From Fibrobacter sp. (lineage in GTDB: Bacteria; Fibrobacterota; Fibrobacteria; Fibrobacterales; Fibrobacteraceae): a DNA stretch of 64,000 nt. Positions 43,285 to 51,443 of the stretch are shown piece by piece. The translations under genes and the position numbers were made by a program. The stretch's first letter is position 1, and every line of letters starts with the position of its first letter. Below the pieces are notes generated by a model. It was not told the origin of the DNA and searched no databases. It worked only from the letters and a program-made list of their open reading frames with translations. Location of the stretch: positions 49,931 to 113,930 of the forward strand of contig JAKSIK010000006.1 of the NCBI GenBank assembly GCA_024398835.1. The letters are read 5' to 3'.

Positions 43285-44793
43285 TTAGTAGTTCAGCCTA
43301 AATTGTTCAATAGTCAAAGAAGAGCCCTCTCCGCCAAGATAATCAGACTCACCACTAACCACCACATGGGCACGCGCAGATGAAGCAAACATTACGCGAA
43401 TATAAGCAACCTCATTCGTCCCATCACCATGAGCCAAGTCTCCTGTTCCCACATATCCTGAGGATATTAGACCAGAGTCGCTTCCATCATAAACAAGGTC
43501 AATTTCTTTCTCTTTAGATTCATCCGCAGTCATTTTTACGGCACCAGATGCTACAATTGTTTTATTGTCTTCTGCCAAAAGCACTACATAAATCAGCCCC
43601 ATTTGTGTATCATTTTCATTCTTCTTATGAACATAATCATATTTCACATGGAATGATGCCGGGCGAGCGGCAAATTTTTTGCCAAATGTCATATCTAAAG
43701 AAATGTCGGAAGCATCAGTTCCCGGAGTTCCACTAGTATAACCCCGCTCATAAATATGTACAGCGCTATTAGACTTCGGATATGTCCCCGTATAATAGAA
43801 ACCTCCAGCCAGTTTTTTGCCGCCCACAATTCCAATAAAGCTTGCATTAACCAACTCTGATGAAACAGTCAATTTTCCATTGGATAGGAACATATTTTTT
43901 TTCGATTCAACTTTATCCACAAACATACCTATTTTATAGATATCATCAGATACCGTCCCCATAGCATCGCTGGTGGTCGCCCAAATGCTATCCACTCTTG
44001 CATTGAAATCTGAGCCGGGCAATTGCATTCCCGCTACAACGGAATAGGTTTGCAAGGCTCCAGAAGCATCCACAAACTCCATCTCGACAGGTCGGGTCAA
44101 ATCGGCTACAGTATTCATAGGTAAAACCTTTATAGCGGTAAGATCCGTTCCATAGGGAACTTCCACGTATATTTTTGAATTCTCAATGGAAATTGTACTA
44201 TTCTCCACCCCTACCTTAAAATCACCTAATGCAATATTTTGGGTAAGATTTTCAGATGACGAACTTTCATAGCTAGAAGACGAGATATCTTCCTTTGAAG
44301 ACGACGATACGGCTGGCAACACAGAAGAAGAACTTGCCGTTTCGCTGCTAACCTTCAGCTCCTGAGATGAAGAAGAGGCTTCTTCTACTACAGGCATCTT
44401 TATTTCCCAAACAGCAACAACTCTATTTTTATCATCCAAAATAACAATAGCAATAGATGAAGCATCTTTCACAGAGATTCTGCTTCCATCTTGCAACGGA
44501 GCATCCCAATTTACAATATCTGGATCTTCCATATCAGTCGTATTCGCCAAGAATACTTTCGTACCATTTGAAGCCGCCAATAAATCTGCAACGGAATTAA
44601 TAGTTAACGAATCCTGATTCTCCCCTTCTGGAGTCACATAGATTGCATGATTGTCATTATCTAGGGAATCTACCGTAAATCCCCCCAGATCTAGTTGATT
44701 CGGAAACAGATCAACATTTGGAGCAACTTCCGAACCACTATCGCATGCCACCAAGGCAATCAAAAACAACATGAAAATCCACAACCGTTTCAT
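43285..44793 (-). CDS. PCMD-domain surface lipoprotein with Ser-rich linkers
   Basis: The 502-residue protein is a second PCMD lipoprotein (FLIALVACDSGSEV). After an N-terminal beta domain comes a linker of Ser-rich runs (ASSSSQELKVSSETASSSSV and KEDISSSSYESSSSEN), typical of Fibrobacter surface proteins. The C-terminal PCMD domain has LPGSDFNARVDSIWAT, FGKKFAARPASFHVKYDY and YIRVMFASSARAH with a closing SSLTIEQFRLNY. It starts 9 bp after the barrel gene with GGGAG upstream. Likely exported to the surface and co-expressed with the barrel and its larger paralogue. Confidence 0.88.
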   Translation of the reverse strand: MKRLWIFMLFLIALVACDSGSEVAPNVDLFPNQLDLGGFTVDSLDNDNHAIYVTPEGENQDSLTINSVADLLAASNGTKVFLANTTDMEDPDIVNWDAPLQDGSRISVKDASSIAIVILDDKNRVVAVWEIKMPVVEEASSSSQELKVSSETASSSSVLPAVSSSSKEDISSSSYESSSSENLTQNIALGDFKVGVENSTISIENSKIYVEVPYGTDLTAIKVLPMNTVADLTRPVEMEFVDASGALQTYSVVAGMQLPGSDFNARVDSIWATTSDAMGTVSDDIYKIGMFVDKVESKKNMFLSNGKLTVSSELVNASFIGIVGGKKLAGGFYYTGTYPKSNSAVHIYERGYTSGTPGTDASDISLDMTFGKKFAARPASFHVKYDYVHKKNENDTQMGLIYVVLLAEDNKTIVASGAVKMTADESKEKEIDLVYDGSDSGLISSGYVGTGDLAHGDGTNEVAYIRVMFASSARAHVVVSGESDYLGGEGSSLTIEQFRLNY

Positions 44794-44802
44794 ACCATCT
44801 CC

Positions 44803-45597
44803 CTAGAAGAAGTATACCAAGGAAAAGTCCAAGGCCAACAAATTAATGGTAAAATTCACAATATTGTACACGAATTCGCTATGAGTCTCCCCATTTTCTT
44901 CCAATTCCATCACGCTGGAACTAAGGCCAAGCAAGCCAACCGAAGTTTCAAAGGCAAAGCGGTTCAGCACCATGATGCAAATACCCGGATTAATGCCAAC
45001 ATCAATAGACCAGCCCTTGTTTCTAGACTTACTCATATCCTCCCCATCATCCGATTGGGAAATGCCATAGGAATACTCCACCGTAACAGACGTTTCATTA
45101 AAGAAATAGAAATTGCGGCTATTAAATACTTTCAGATAATTTTTAAGAAAGGGCTGGACAAAGAATCCATTGCTTACATACTTTCTCTCTTCTGCCACAT
45201 CTAACAAATCTTCCATCAGCGCAAAATCTATGCTGAACCATGTGCGAGAATAGCCAGCATGCATACCTAAAGCCATGGCATCCTTGATAAAGTAACCTCC
45301 AAAAGCCTCCACGGTGAACATATAACCATATCCATCGTACACATCTCCTATCAAGATATTCAAGGCATCATCATCCGTGTTCCCTTGAATCAAGGATAAG
45401 GTTGTTCCTCCAAAGATTCTCCCCTTTGCAATGGCTTCATCGGGCGCCACAGGATACAACGCATCCAAAAGTCCTCCCTTACTTTCAGAAGACTTTTCTA
45501 ATACAACTTCTTTTTGTGACGAGGACGACTCAACAATTGGCTCTTGGGCAAAAACTGAAATAAAACTCAAAAATAGCGCAAAAAAGACCTTCTTCAT
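44803..45597 (-). CDS. Outer-membrane beta-barrel protein heading the PCMD operon
   Basis: The 264-residue protein has a signal peptide (KKVFFALFLSFISVFA). A Ser/Glu-rich linker (PIVESSSSQKEVVLEKSSES) leads into a barrel (GGTTLSLIQGNTDDD, MFTVEAFGGYFIKDAM, FEYSYGI-like TVEYSYGISQ, and ending LLALDFSLVYFF). No family is recognised. The final Phe is a normal barrel C-terminus. It begins the operon with the two PCMD lipoproteins (9 and 16-bp gaps), so it may be the outer-membrane partner of them. The ATG lies 13 nt after TATCTTTA and may be leaderless. Confidence 0.82.
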   Translation of the reverse strand: MKKVFFALFLSFISVFAQEPIVESSSSQKEVVLEKSSESKGGLLDALYPVAPDEAIAKGRIFGGTTLSLIQGNTDDDALNILIGDVYDGYGYMFTVEAFGGYFIKDAMALGMHAGYSRTWFSIDFALMEDLLDVAEERKYVSNGFFVQPFLKNYLKVFNSRNFYFFNETSVTVEYSYGISQSDDGEDMSKSRNKGWSIDVGINPGICIMVLNRFAFETSVGLLGLSSSVMELEENGETHSEFVYNIVNFTINLLALDFSLVYFF

Positions 45598-45689
45598 ACC
45601 CTTAAAGATAGAAAAAAGCGCATCCTTTCTGGAAGCCCTTTATCGCCCATAATTGCGTAATATCACGCTGTATTACCACTTAATCCAGC

Positions 45690-46301
45690 CTATTTTTTCT
45701 TAAACCGAACAAAAAGCCCTTCCGCATCGGCAGAAAAGCCCCTAAAAAGAGTCAAACCATCTAATTTATCCGCAAAATATTCCACATCCAGGGTTCTATT
45801 TTTTACACCGGAACCATCCATATCGACCGTCATGAGGATATTGTGCAAGGGATCCCAAACGGCGATTACGAGCATGGAATATTCACTAATCGCAGGAACA
45901 ACTGGATACGCCACCAAAAAATCTAAAACCAGACGGCCATCCTTATTCTTTGCCGAAAATTTTTCTATTCCCTTCGCCCTTAAGAAGTTTGCTCCTGACA
46001 AAACGTGGTTGAAGCAATCCGCCTCCATGAAAGGAGCAAGAACCTCATTCTTAAGCAATTCACTTTCATTCAACGAAAATCTGCCATCACCATCTTCATC
46101 GGCAACAGCCAGCATTTCACGTGAGTACACCTCATCAAATGACCATATATTTTGCACACCCACAAACCCTTTTTCATCAAAAACCGCGTTTATTTTCACA
46201 TCGGCATAAAGATCGGAATGGGCATTAGCAAATGACGTACAAACGAAAAGAAGTGCCACAAAAAGCACTTCTCGTTTTATTTTAAGGGGAAAAAACTTCA
46301 T
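45690..46301 (-). CDS. DUF1007 family exported protein
   Basis: The 203-residue protein has a signal peptide (VLFVALLFVCTSFANA) and starts its mature part with HSDLYADVKINAVFDEKG. The pattern IWSFDEVYSREML followed by DEDGDGRFSLNESEL matches DUF1007, where the DxDxDG loop looks like a calcium-binding EF-hand. DUF1007 proteins are often near nickel/cobalt exporters, but none is nearby here. Start at 46301 chosen because it begins a normal signal peptide; the extended reading overlaps the upstream gene. The gene lies 8 bp after the PEGA protein gene in the same operon. Confidence 0.85.
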   Translation of the reverse strand: MKFFPLKIKREVLFVALLFVCTSFANAHSDLYADVKINAVFDEKGFVGVQNIWSFDEVYSREMLAVADEDGDGRFSLNESELLKNEVLAPFMEADCFNHVLSGANFLRAKGIEKFSAKNKDGRLVLDFLVAYPVVPAISEYSMLVIAVWDPLHNILMTVDMDGSGVKNRTLDVEYFADKLDGLTLFRGFSADAEGLFVRFKKK

Positions 46302-46309
46302 ACCTCTAG

Positions 46310-47932
46310 CTAAAAAGCAAGCACAAAGCCCGTCACTAAAAGTCCTGCTCCTATGGCTCCAAGGCCAATGGCTACGCCACACTTGATATCGCCACTATCA
46401 TTCAGGTCGTGATTCTTTTTGACCATCTTTTGCGTATCCTTGCTTTCAAAAGCAGACAGCCCATAAGCACGCTTTTTATCAGCAGCATCGCTCCAATCCC
46501 GTTCCGCTAGATACCACATAACACCCGCCGCAACAAATGGGGCTATAGAACTCCACAGAAGGCCTCGACCAACACGACGCTTTGCGCGTTCCGCATTATA
46601 TGCATTTTGTTCTTCAATGAAATCCAAATCATCTAGCACTGGTTCCATTTCTACATTTATCAAATTGGGCATGAAAGCTTTGATTTCTGTAGTGATTGTA
46701 GTATCCCTATACCCAACCTTACGGAAATAAATGCTCACTTGAGGTTGAGGTCTAACCCCATCAACAACAATGTCCGTCATATAATGGGGCATGATATTTA
46801 CTGTCGGGGCCTCATTGACATAAACTTCCACAGCTTCCGGGTCCGTATTTAAAGTCAATCGCGTGGAAGGCCTCAATACAGGTATTTCCACTTTATTCAA
46901 GCTGTCTGCGTTGATCTTGACCACAGCAGATCCCCACCATTCCACATCCTTCAAAACCTGCATAACAGAAATGGTGTACTTACCAGGCTTAATGTTCTTG
47001 ATAGTATCTGGGGCCACCTGATGTATGGGGACTCCATTCACATATAAAGAGCATGACGCAGGGGATGAATATACAAGGAGGTTGGCCCTTCCCGGCGGAT
47101 AGAGTTCTATCTCATCCTCTTCATCCTTTACCACAGGAACCACATAATTGGAGAGAGACAGATCTATCATCTCTTCATCTTCCATATTGTAAAGGCGCTT
47201 CAAATCAAGGCGATAAATTTTGATAAAGGGATTTGCAGAATCAGCCGCAATACTATCCTGAATTTCGCGCTGGCGGATTTCCTCTTCCACTTTTGCGATT
47301 TCCTCAAGCTTCATGCGAGTATCTTCTTTCGCCAAAGCTGTTTCGAAATCATCATCTTCCCCTTCATCCTCTGGAGGGACTTCTGCTACGGGTTCTGCAG
47401 GTTCCGCTTGAGAAGCTTCAGCCTCTTTTTTCACGGCTTCTGTCATAATGACTTCTGCAGCGGGCTGTTTTACATCTTCTTCCGCGTCTTCAGGTTCATC
47501 CTCTACCTTCTGACCATTTGTTTCCTGCAGAGCTGCATTTTGTGCATCTGCAATTTTGTCAATCTGCTTCTGCTCTGCCTCGTTTGGACGTTTTAAATAA
47601 ACCGTATCCTTCTCTATTTTAACGAAAATTGCTTCCAATTCGGCAGAATCACCCACAACCCAATAACGAACAGGAACTTCTCTACTTTCTACAGGAGCTG
47701 GTTCTGCAGGCCCAGATTCCGTCTGAACCACAGCGGGAGCAATCGGAGCAGTCGAATCCGCCGGATTCGCCGAAGTTTCAGCCACCGCAGGTGCCGAATT
47801 TTGCTCTACAACAGGTGCCGGTTCTTGGACAACTGCGGGTGTGGGTTCCTCCACATCCCAATCATCCTCCTGAGCCCACAAAGTGGTCCCCGCAGAAAGA
47901 GCAAGCATCAATGCAAACACGCGTTTGAACAT
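46310..47932 (-). CDS. PEGA-domain envelope protein with two C-terminal membrane helices
   Basis: The 540-residue protein has a signal peptide (FALMLALSAGTTLWA), then a 200-residue region rich in Pro, Ala and Glu (PAPVVEQNSAPAVAETSANP), which is probably extended. Two PEGA-like modules follow: NLLVYSSPASCSLYVNGVPI with IKPGKYTISV, and TRLTLNTDPEAVEVYVNE. A hydrophobic segment WSSIAPFVAAGVMWYLA and a last Gly-rich helix (IGLGAIGAGLLVTGFVLAF) look like membrane helices at the C-terminus. PEGA domains occur in surface-layer and envelope proteins. Topology suggests a periplasmic protein anchored in the inner membrane. The ATG lies 12 nt after TATCTTTG. Confidence 0.85.
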   Translation of the reverse strand: MFKRVFALMLALSAGTTLWAQEDDWDVEEPTPAVVQEPAPVVEQNSAPAVAETSANPADSTAPIAPAVVQTESGPAEPAPVESREVPVRYWVVGDSAELEAIFVKIEKDTVYLKRPNEAEQKQIDKIADAQNAALQETNGQKVEDEPEDAEEDVKQPAAEVIMTEAVKKEAEASQAEPAEPVAEVPPEDEGEDDDFETALAKEDTRMKLEEIAKVEEEIRQREIQDSIAADSANPFIKIYRLDLKRLYNMEDEEMIDLSLSNYVVPVVKDEEDEIELYPPGRANLLVYSSPASCSLYVNGVPIHQVAPDTIKNIKPGKYTISVMQVLKDVEWWGSAVVKINADSLNKVEIPVLRPSTRLTLNTDPEAVEVYVNEAPTVNIMPHYMTDIVVDGVRPQPQVSIYFRKVGYRDTTITTEIKAFMPNLINVEMEPVLDDLDFIEEQNAYNAERAKRRVGRGLLWSSIAPFVAAGVMWYLAERDWSDAADKKRAYGLSAFESKDTQKMVKKNHDLNDSGDIKCGVAIGLGAIGAGLLVTGFVLAF

Positions 47933-47980
47933 ACTTCAAAGATAAATAAATTTACGAGGAAAACCGCAAAAATTCAAAAA

Positions 47981-48745
47981 TTAAGCCGATTTCTTCCGCA
48001 ATCGAGCACAATAAATAGGACCAGAGCCTTTAGCCTTATCAGGCAATATGTGAACGCCACACTCTGTTCTATCCGCACCCTCAGGAATATCCTTGATAAA
48101 GTCAAGTTCCATCGAAGGACGCTTCTTTAAAATCTTCGAAACAACAGCATCATTTTCCAACGGAGAAAGAGCACAGGTGCCATACACAAGAACTCCCCCT
48201 AGGCGCAGTGCATCCACCGCAGAAGCAAGTAATGCGCCCTGCTCTACAGAAAGTCGCTTCACTCGTTTGCTAGACCATTCCTTCAAATACTGCGGAGCAT
48301 TCAACACATGGCGGTCAGAAGAACAGGGGGCATCCAAAAGAATCCGGTCATAAGATTCCTTCTTGTGGAGGCCAAACTTCATTCCATCATAACCCGTCAC
48401 ACGGATGATGTTGCGCCAAGATTCCGGCAAGGAATTCTCGATAACATGCTGGAGTCGCAGTCTACGATCGGGAGAGCGGTCGTTACTTTGTAAAGAACCC
48501 TCCCCCTGTAATTTCGAGGCAAGCACCAAGGTCTTACCTCCAGGAGCAGCACACATGTCTAGGACTTCCATTCCCGGCTCAACCTGCAAGCATTCCGCCG
48601 CGAAAATAGAAGCTTCATCTAAAAAATAGGGTTCCAGATTTTCTCCAAAGCGAAGTTCTGCTGCACAGCCTTCACCCTTCAACGCCTCCAGTAAAGCCGG
48701 CCAGCGGTCGCCATAAATTCCTTCGAAATAATCAAAAAACTCCAT
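47981..48745 (-). CDS. NOL1/NOP2/Sun-family m5C RNA methyltransferase
   Basis: The 254-residue protein has the core of the RsmB/RsmF/NSUN family: SAM-binding LDMCAAPGGKTLVLASKL, ILLDAPCSSDRHVL with catalytic Cys, and LVYGTCALSPLEND with the second Cys. It lacks the N-terminal NusB domain of RsmB and the C-terminal PUA domain of RsmF, so it is a short form like NSUN4. It methylates cytosine-5 in rRNA or tRNA; the target cannot be read from sequence. The gene follows the tRNA-Gln terminator, so it probably has its own promoter. Confidence 0.9.
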   Translation of the reverse strand: MEFFDYFEGIYGDRWPALLEALKGEGCAAELRFGENLEPYFLDEASIFAAECLQVEPGMEVLDMCAAPGGKTLVLASKLQGEGSLQSNDRSPDRRLRLQHVIENSLPESWRNIIRVTGYDGMKFGLHKKESYDRILLDAPCSSDRHVLNAPQYLKEWSSKRVKRLSVEQGALLASAVDALRLGGVLVYGTCALSPLENDAVVSKILKKRPSMELDFIKDIPEGADRTECGVHILPDKAKGSGPIYCARLRKKSA

Positions 48746-48784
48746 AACTACATCGAAAATAAAAAGAAAAAACGCTTTGGAATC

Positions 48785-48818
48785 TTCAAAAAAAGAAAAG
48801 CCTCTCTTAGAGAGGCTT
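48785..48818 (-). terminator. Rho-independent terminator after tRNA-Gln
   Basis: On the minus strand AAGCCTCTCT pairs with AGAGAGGCTT (48798-48818) and is followed by TTCTTTTTTTGAAG, ending the tRNA transcript. Confidence 0.88.
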
Positions 48819-48820
48819 CG

Positions 48821-48891
48821 TTGAGCTACCAGGATTCGAACCTAGACAAACAGAGTCAGAATCTGTTGTGCTACCATTACACCATAGCTCA
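48821..48891 (-). tRNA. tRNA-Gln (anticodon CTG)
   Basis: Read on the minus strand, TGAGCTA at the 5' end pairs with TAGCTCA at the 3' end, followed by discriminator A. The anticodon stem ACAGA/TCTGT encloses TTCTGAC, so the anticodon is CTG, and the T-arm has GGTTCGAATCC. CCA is not encoded. A TACATTTG promoter element lies upstream at 48932-48939 and a terminator follows. Confidence 0.95.
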
Positions 48892-48931
48892 ATAATCCGC
48901 AAATTTGAGCCAAAACTCAAATAAGCGTTGC

Positions 48932-48939
48932 CAAATGTA
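48932..48939 (-). promoter_or_regulatory. Putative -10/-7 promoter element of tRNA-Gln (TACATTTG)
   Basis: The minus strand reads TTTTGCTACATTTGGC, an exact TAnnTTTG match preceded by TTGC, 40-48 nt before the tRNA 5' end. Confidence 0.5.
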
Positions 48940-48974
48940 GCAAAACTCCTTAATTCGGCAAGGGGTTTTTGCCA

Positions 48975-50345
48975 TTATTTTAGGGTTGGAGGGGTATAGG
49001 TGATCCCCTGATATTCCAAAGCCCCACCCTTGGGTAAATCCACGTTAATAAGGGTAACGTACCAATCCATTGGCGTTTTCTGCTGTTTTAGGGTAGAAAC
49101 CACCTTTGAATCACCTGTGTAAAGCACCAGTTCCGCACCCCCGGCAGGGATGTCATTCAGAATTACGGGATTACAAGTCACCTCGCGGACAAAATGTGCG
49201 GTTCCCTTAACTCCAATCACCACACTATTAACCATGCAATTTGAGCCATTGTTCTCTTCAGGAACAACCAAACTTACCACACTCAGCAAACCTGACGGAG
49301 CCGTCAATACCACCGAATCCAATTGAAGGGTGTCCCGATCCTTCAGCACAGCCGCATCCCAATACTTGGAAAGACCCATCGCCGTCACCTCGCCCTCGGA
49401 TTTCATGCGGATTTCCACCCTAAATGTATCGTTCGGGAGGTTGGTAGGAGCCGGTAACCACCAGCGACCAAGACTGTCCGTCCGAGTATAAGAGGTAAAT
49501 GTCGTAGAATCTCCCTCTACAAAGTTGAAGCCGTAGAGATCCGTTATCACCATGACCTCAGCTCCATAGCAAGGGCCCGAATCACACATGGCAACACCCG
49601 TAATCCAAGAGATTTCCTCTATTTTTTTCATCAGGGTGTCAATTTCCTTCTCCGGACTCCAGAGGAACGGGCCCGCGGTTACAGTATCTCCCTTTTCAAC
49701 GGAATCCGTCATTTCCCAGGAACGATAGATGTGGTCTTTCTCTAAACCGGATTCCTCTAGTTTTGCGACGATATGGGGATCTCCAGGACAGAAGGTAAAC
49801 CACCAGGTTCCAGAAGGAATAAGGACCGCAAAGCTATCCCCGGCAAAGACATTCTGGAAGAACGGCGTTCCAGGAACAAAAACTTTGAAATGAGAACCAA
49901 CCGCCACCTCAAGTTCAGCATCCTTATCGTAATAAAGAACTCCCTCAAATACAGCTGCAGGCTCCAACTGGATGAGTTCATATTCACTAGACTCCGCCGA
50001 AACCCTAGGTAGATAGGACAATTCCCGCGTTTCCTCGTCGATGACCGCCAACTGGAAGGTATCCGCAATTGCAGAACCAAAGGAGAACCTACCCTCCTCG
50101 TCAGTATTCGTCTCAATGTACTCGGGCAAGCGGAGGGAATCCGCCTCATCCAAAACTTTTGCCATGCGCACACGAGCCATCATCGCCACAGACCCGTCGG
50201 CATGAGTCACAAGGCCAGCAACAGTATTTTCCGTCTGGGTGGCCGTACCCGCCACATCTTCACTTTCGCTGCAAGCAAAAAGCACGGCAAGCAAAGAGGC
50301 TATAACCACCCTCAAATAAATTGGAGTTACGCCAAATTTTCTCAT
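48975..50345 (-). CDS. Lipoprotein with carboxypeptidase-regulatory-like domains
   Basis: The 456-residue protein has a lipoprotein signal (VIASLLAVLFACSESED). It starts with AGLVTHADGSVAMMARVRM followed by TDEEGRFSFGSAIADTFQLAV, the look of a carboxypeptidase regulatory-like (Ig-like) domain, and a second such domain is suggested by SYTRTDSLGRWWLPAPTNLP with FRVEIRMKS. The remaining regions are beta-rich. Its ATG overlaps the stop of the TIGR02147 gene by 4 nt, so the two proteins are made together. Location is probably outer membrane or surface. No catalytic motif is seen. Confidence 0.85.
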   Translation of the reverse strand: MRKFGVTPIYLRVVIASLLAVLFACSESEDVAGTATQTENTVAGLVTHADGSVAMMARVRMAKVLDEADSLRLPEYIETNTDEEGRFSFGSAIADTFQLAVIDEETRELSYLPRVSAESSEYELIQLEPAAVFEGVLYYDKDAELEVAVGSHFKVFVPGTPFFQNVFAGDSFAVLIPSGTWWFTFCPGDPHIVAKLEESGLEKDHIYRSWEMTDSVEKGDTVTAGPFLWSPEKEIDTLMKKIEEISWITGVAMCDSGPCYGAEVMVITDLYGFNFVEGDSTTFTSYTRTDSLGRWWLPAPTNLPNDTFRVEIRMKSEGEVTAMGLSKYWDAAVLKDRDTLQLDSVVLTAPSGLLSVVSLVVPEENNGSNCMVNSVVIGVKGTAHFVREVTCNPVILNDIPAGGAELVLYTGDSKVVSTLKQQKTPMDWYVTLINVDLPKGGALEYQGITYTPPTLK

Positions 50346-51187
50346 TTCCCATCCTCCCCCTTATCTTCTGCACACTTTTCCTTGCTCAAGGGGAAAAACT
50401 GCACATTCAACTCACACAGAATCGTCTCACCATTGTCGGAATGGACAATATCCAAAATCTCCTTCTGGAACATATCGATTTTTCGGATAATCCGCTCCAG
50501 CCCATCGGCAGAAACGCTCATGGTGGTTGTAGAGATATTTCGCCTTGCCGTTGTGTAATGGTCCAAGGCGTCCTTTGCCAAATCAATCATCTGCTTCTGG
50601 AACTGGTGCACAAAAAGAGGCGCCACTTCGCGACCACTGGTAACGGTCTTATTCACAGACTTGTAGAAGCCATCCGTTTTTTCTATAAGGCCAAGATCCA
50701 AGAGTAGCTGTATGGCCTGTTTTGCCTGAGGCAGAGAAATTTTTGGGCTGAGGAACAGCGCCAACTCCTGAATGTTTCCCTCATTTATATTCAGGACCGA
50801 CAGCGCCTCGCGAGCCGCCACATAATACCACTTGCTGTAATATTCCTGCTGATTCTTCGTAAGGGTCTTCACCGCCCGAGGAAGGAGCGCAGACATCTGG
50901 TCAAAAATCTGCTGCTTGGATGCAGGCGTCGTAGCGTGCGTAAAATCCACCATCAGGGTGAAATAGCGAGCCTCCTTCTCGTTCAAGCCCAAAGCGGCAA
51001 TGAACTTGGGAAGCATTTGGGGCGTCAAAGACTTTCGACCCCGAATCAAATCCAGGTAAAAGCCCGAGGAGGAGTATCCGGCCTTGCGGGCAAAAGACCT
51101 GTAGGAGAAATACCGCTGTACAGATTTGCGGTACTCGTAGTAGTCCTGCAGATACTTTCGATAGTTATAATAGGCGTATACATTCAT
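50342..51187 (-). CDS. TIGR02147 family protein, putative transcriptional regulator
   Basis: The 281-residue protein starts NVYAYYNYRKYLQDYYEYRK, typical of TIGR02147, a family concentrated in Fibrobacter. The N-terminal third has a helix-turn-helix-like part (FSYRSFARKAGYSSSGFYLD, LIRGRKSLTPQMLPKF). The rest is helical and matches a DUF4423-like sensor (ALFLSPKISLPQAKQAIQL, a winged-helix-like ISLPQAKQAIQLLLDLGLIE). The likely role is control of nearby envelope genes, perhaps the lipoprotein that overlaps it by 4 nt; this is inferred from position. The ATG at 51187 is chosen over a TTG at 51190. Its upstream region holds GAACAC repeats. Confidence 0.88.
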   Translation of the reverse strand: MNVYAYYNYRKYLQDYYEYRKSVQRYFSYRSFARKAGYSSSGFYLDLIRGRKSLTPQMLPKFIAALGLNEKEARYFTLMVDFTHATTPASKQQIFDQMSALLPRAVKTLTKNQQEYYSKWYYVAAREALSVLNINEGNIQELALFLSPKISLPQAKQAIQLLLDLGLIEKTDGFYKSVNKTVTSGREVAPLFVHQFQKQMIDLAKDALDHYTTARRNISTTTMSVSADGLERIIRKIDMFQKEILDIVHSDNGETILCELNVQFFPLSKEKCAEDKGEDGK

Positions 51188-51218
51188 CAATGTAAAAGAT
51201 AATTTTATTTAATTACGA

Positions 51219-51355
51219 GAACATATTGAATAACAGAAATCGGCCTAAAAATGTGATTATCCGCTAATTTTCGTTAAAAAAGAACACATTGAGAACACTT
51301 TTAATTCGAACACCCCTACTATTTAGCAAAATTTTTGTCTAATTTTAGGGAACAC
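51219..51355. promoter_or_regulatory. GAACAC repeat array between the TIGR02147 gene and the hydrolase-like gene
   Basis: GAACAC occurs at 51282, 51293, 51308 and 51350, and GAACAT at 51219, all in one orientation. The 11-bp and 15-bp steps between the first three suggest same-face or near same-face protein contacts. This is the gene-free divergent region of 256 bp upstream of the TIGR02147 gene. An autoregulatory operator is plausible but unproven. Confidence 0.4.
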
Positions 51356-51370
51356 CCAATCCCATCCCTC

Positions 51371-51405
51371 GAACCTCCGTTGTAAATCAGCGGAGGTTCT
51401 TTTTT
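51371..51405 (+). terminator. Orphan Rho-independent terminator upstream of the hydrolase-like gene
   Basis: GAACCTCCG (51371-51379) pairs with CGGAGGTTC (51391-51399) and TTTTTT follows. No plus-strand gene precedes it, so it may end a short RNA, act as an attenuator, or block readthrough. Confidence 0.75.
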
Positions 51406-51443
51406 ACATCCCCATTTCGCCCGCACCTTTCTAAATTCTAGGT

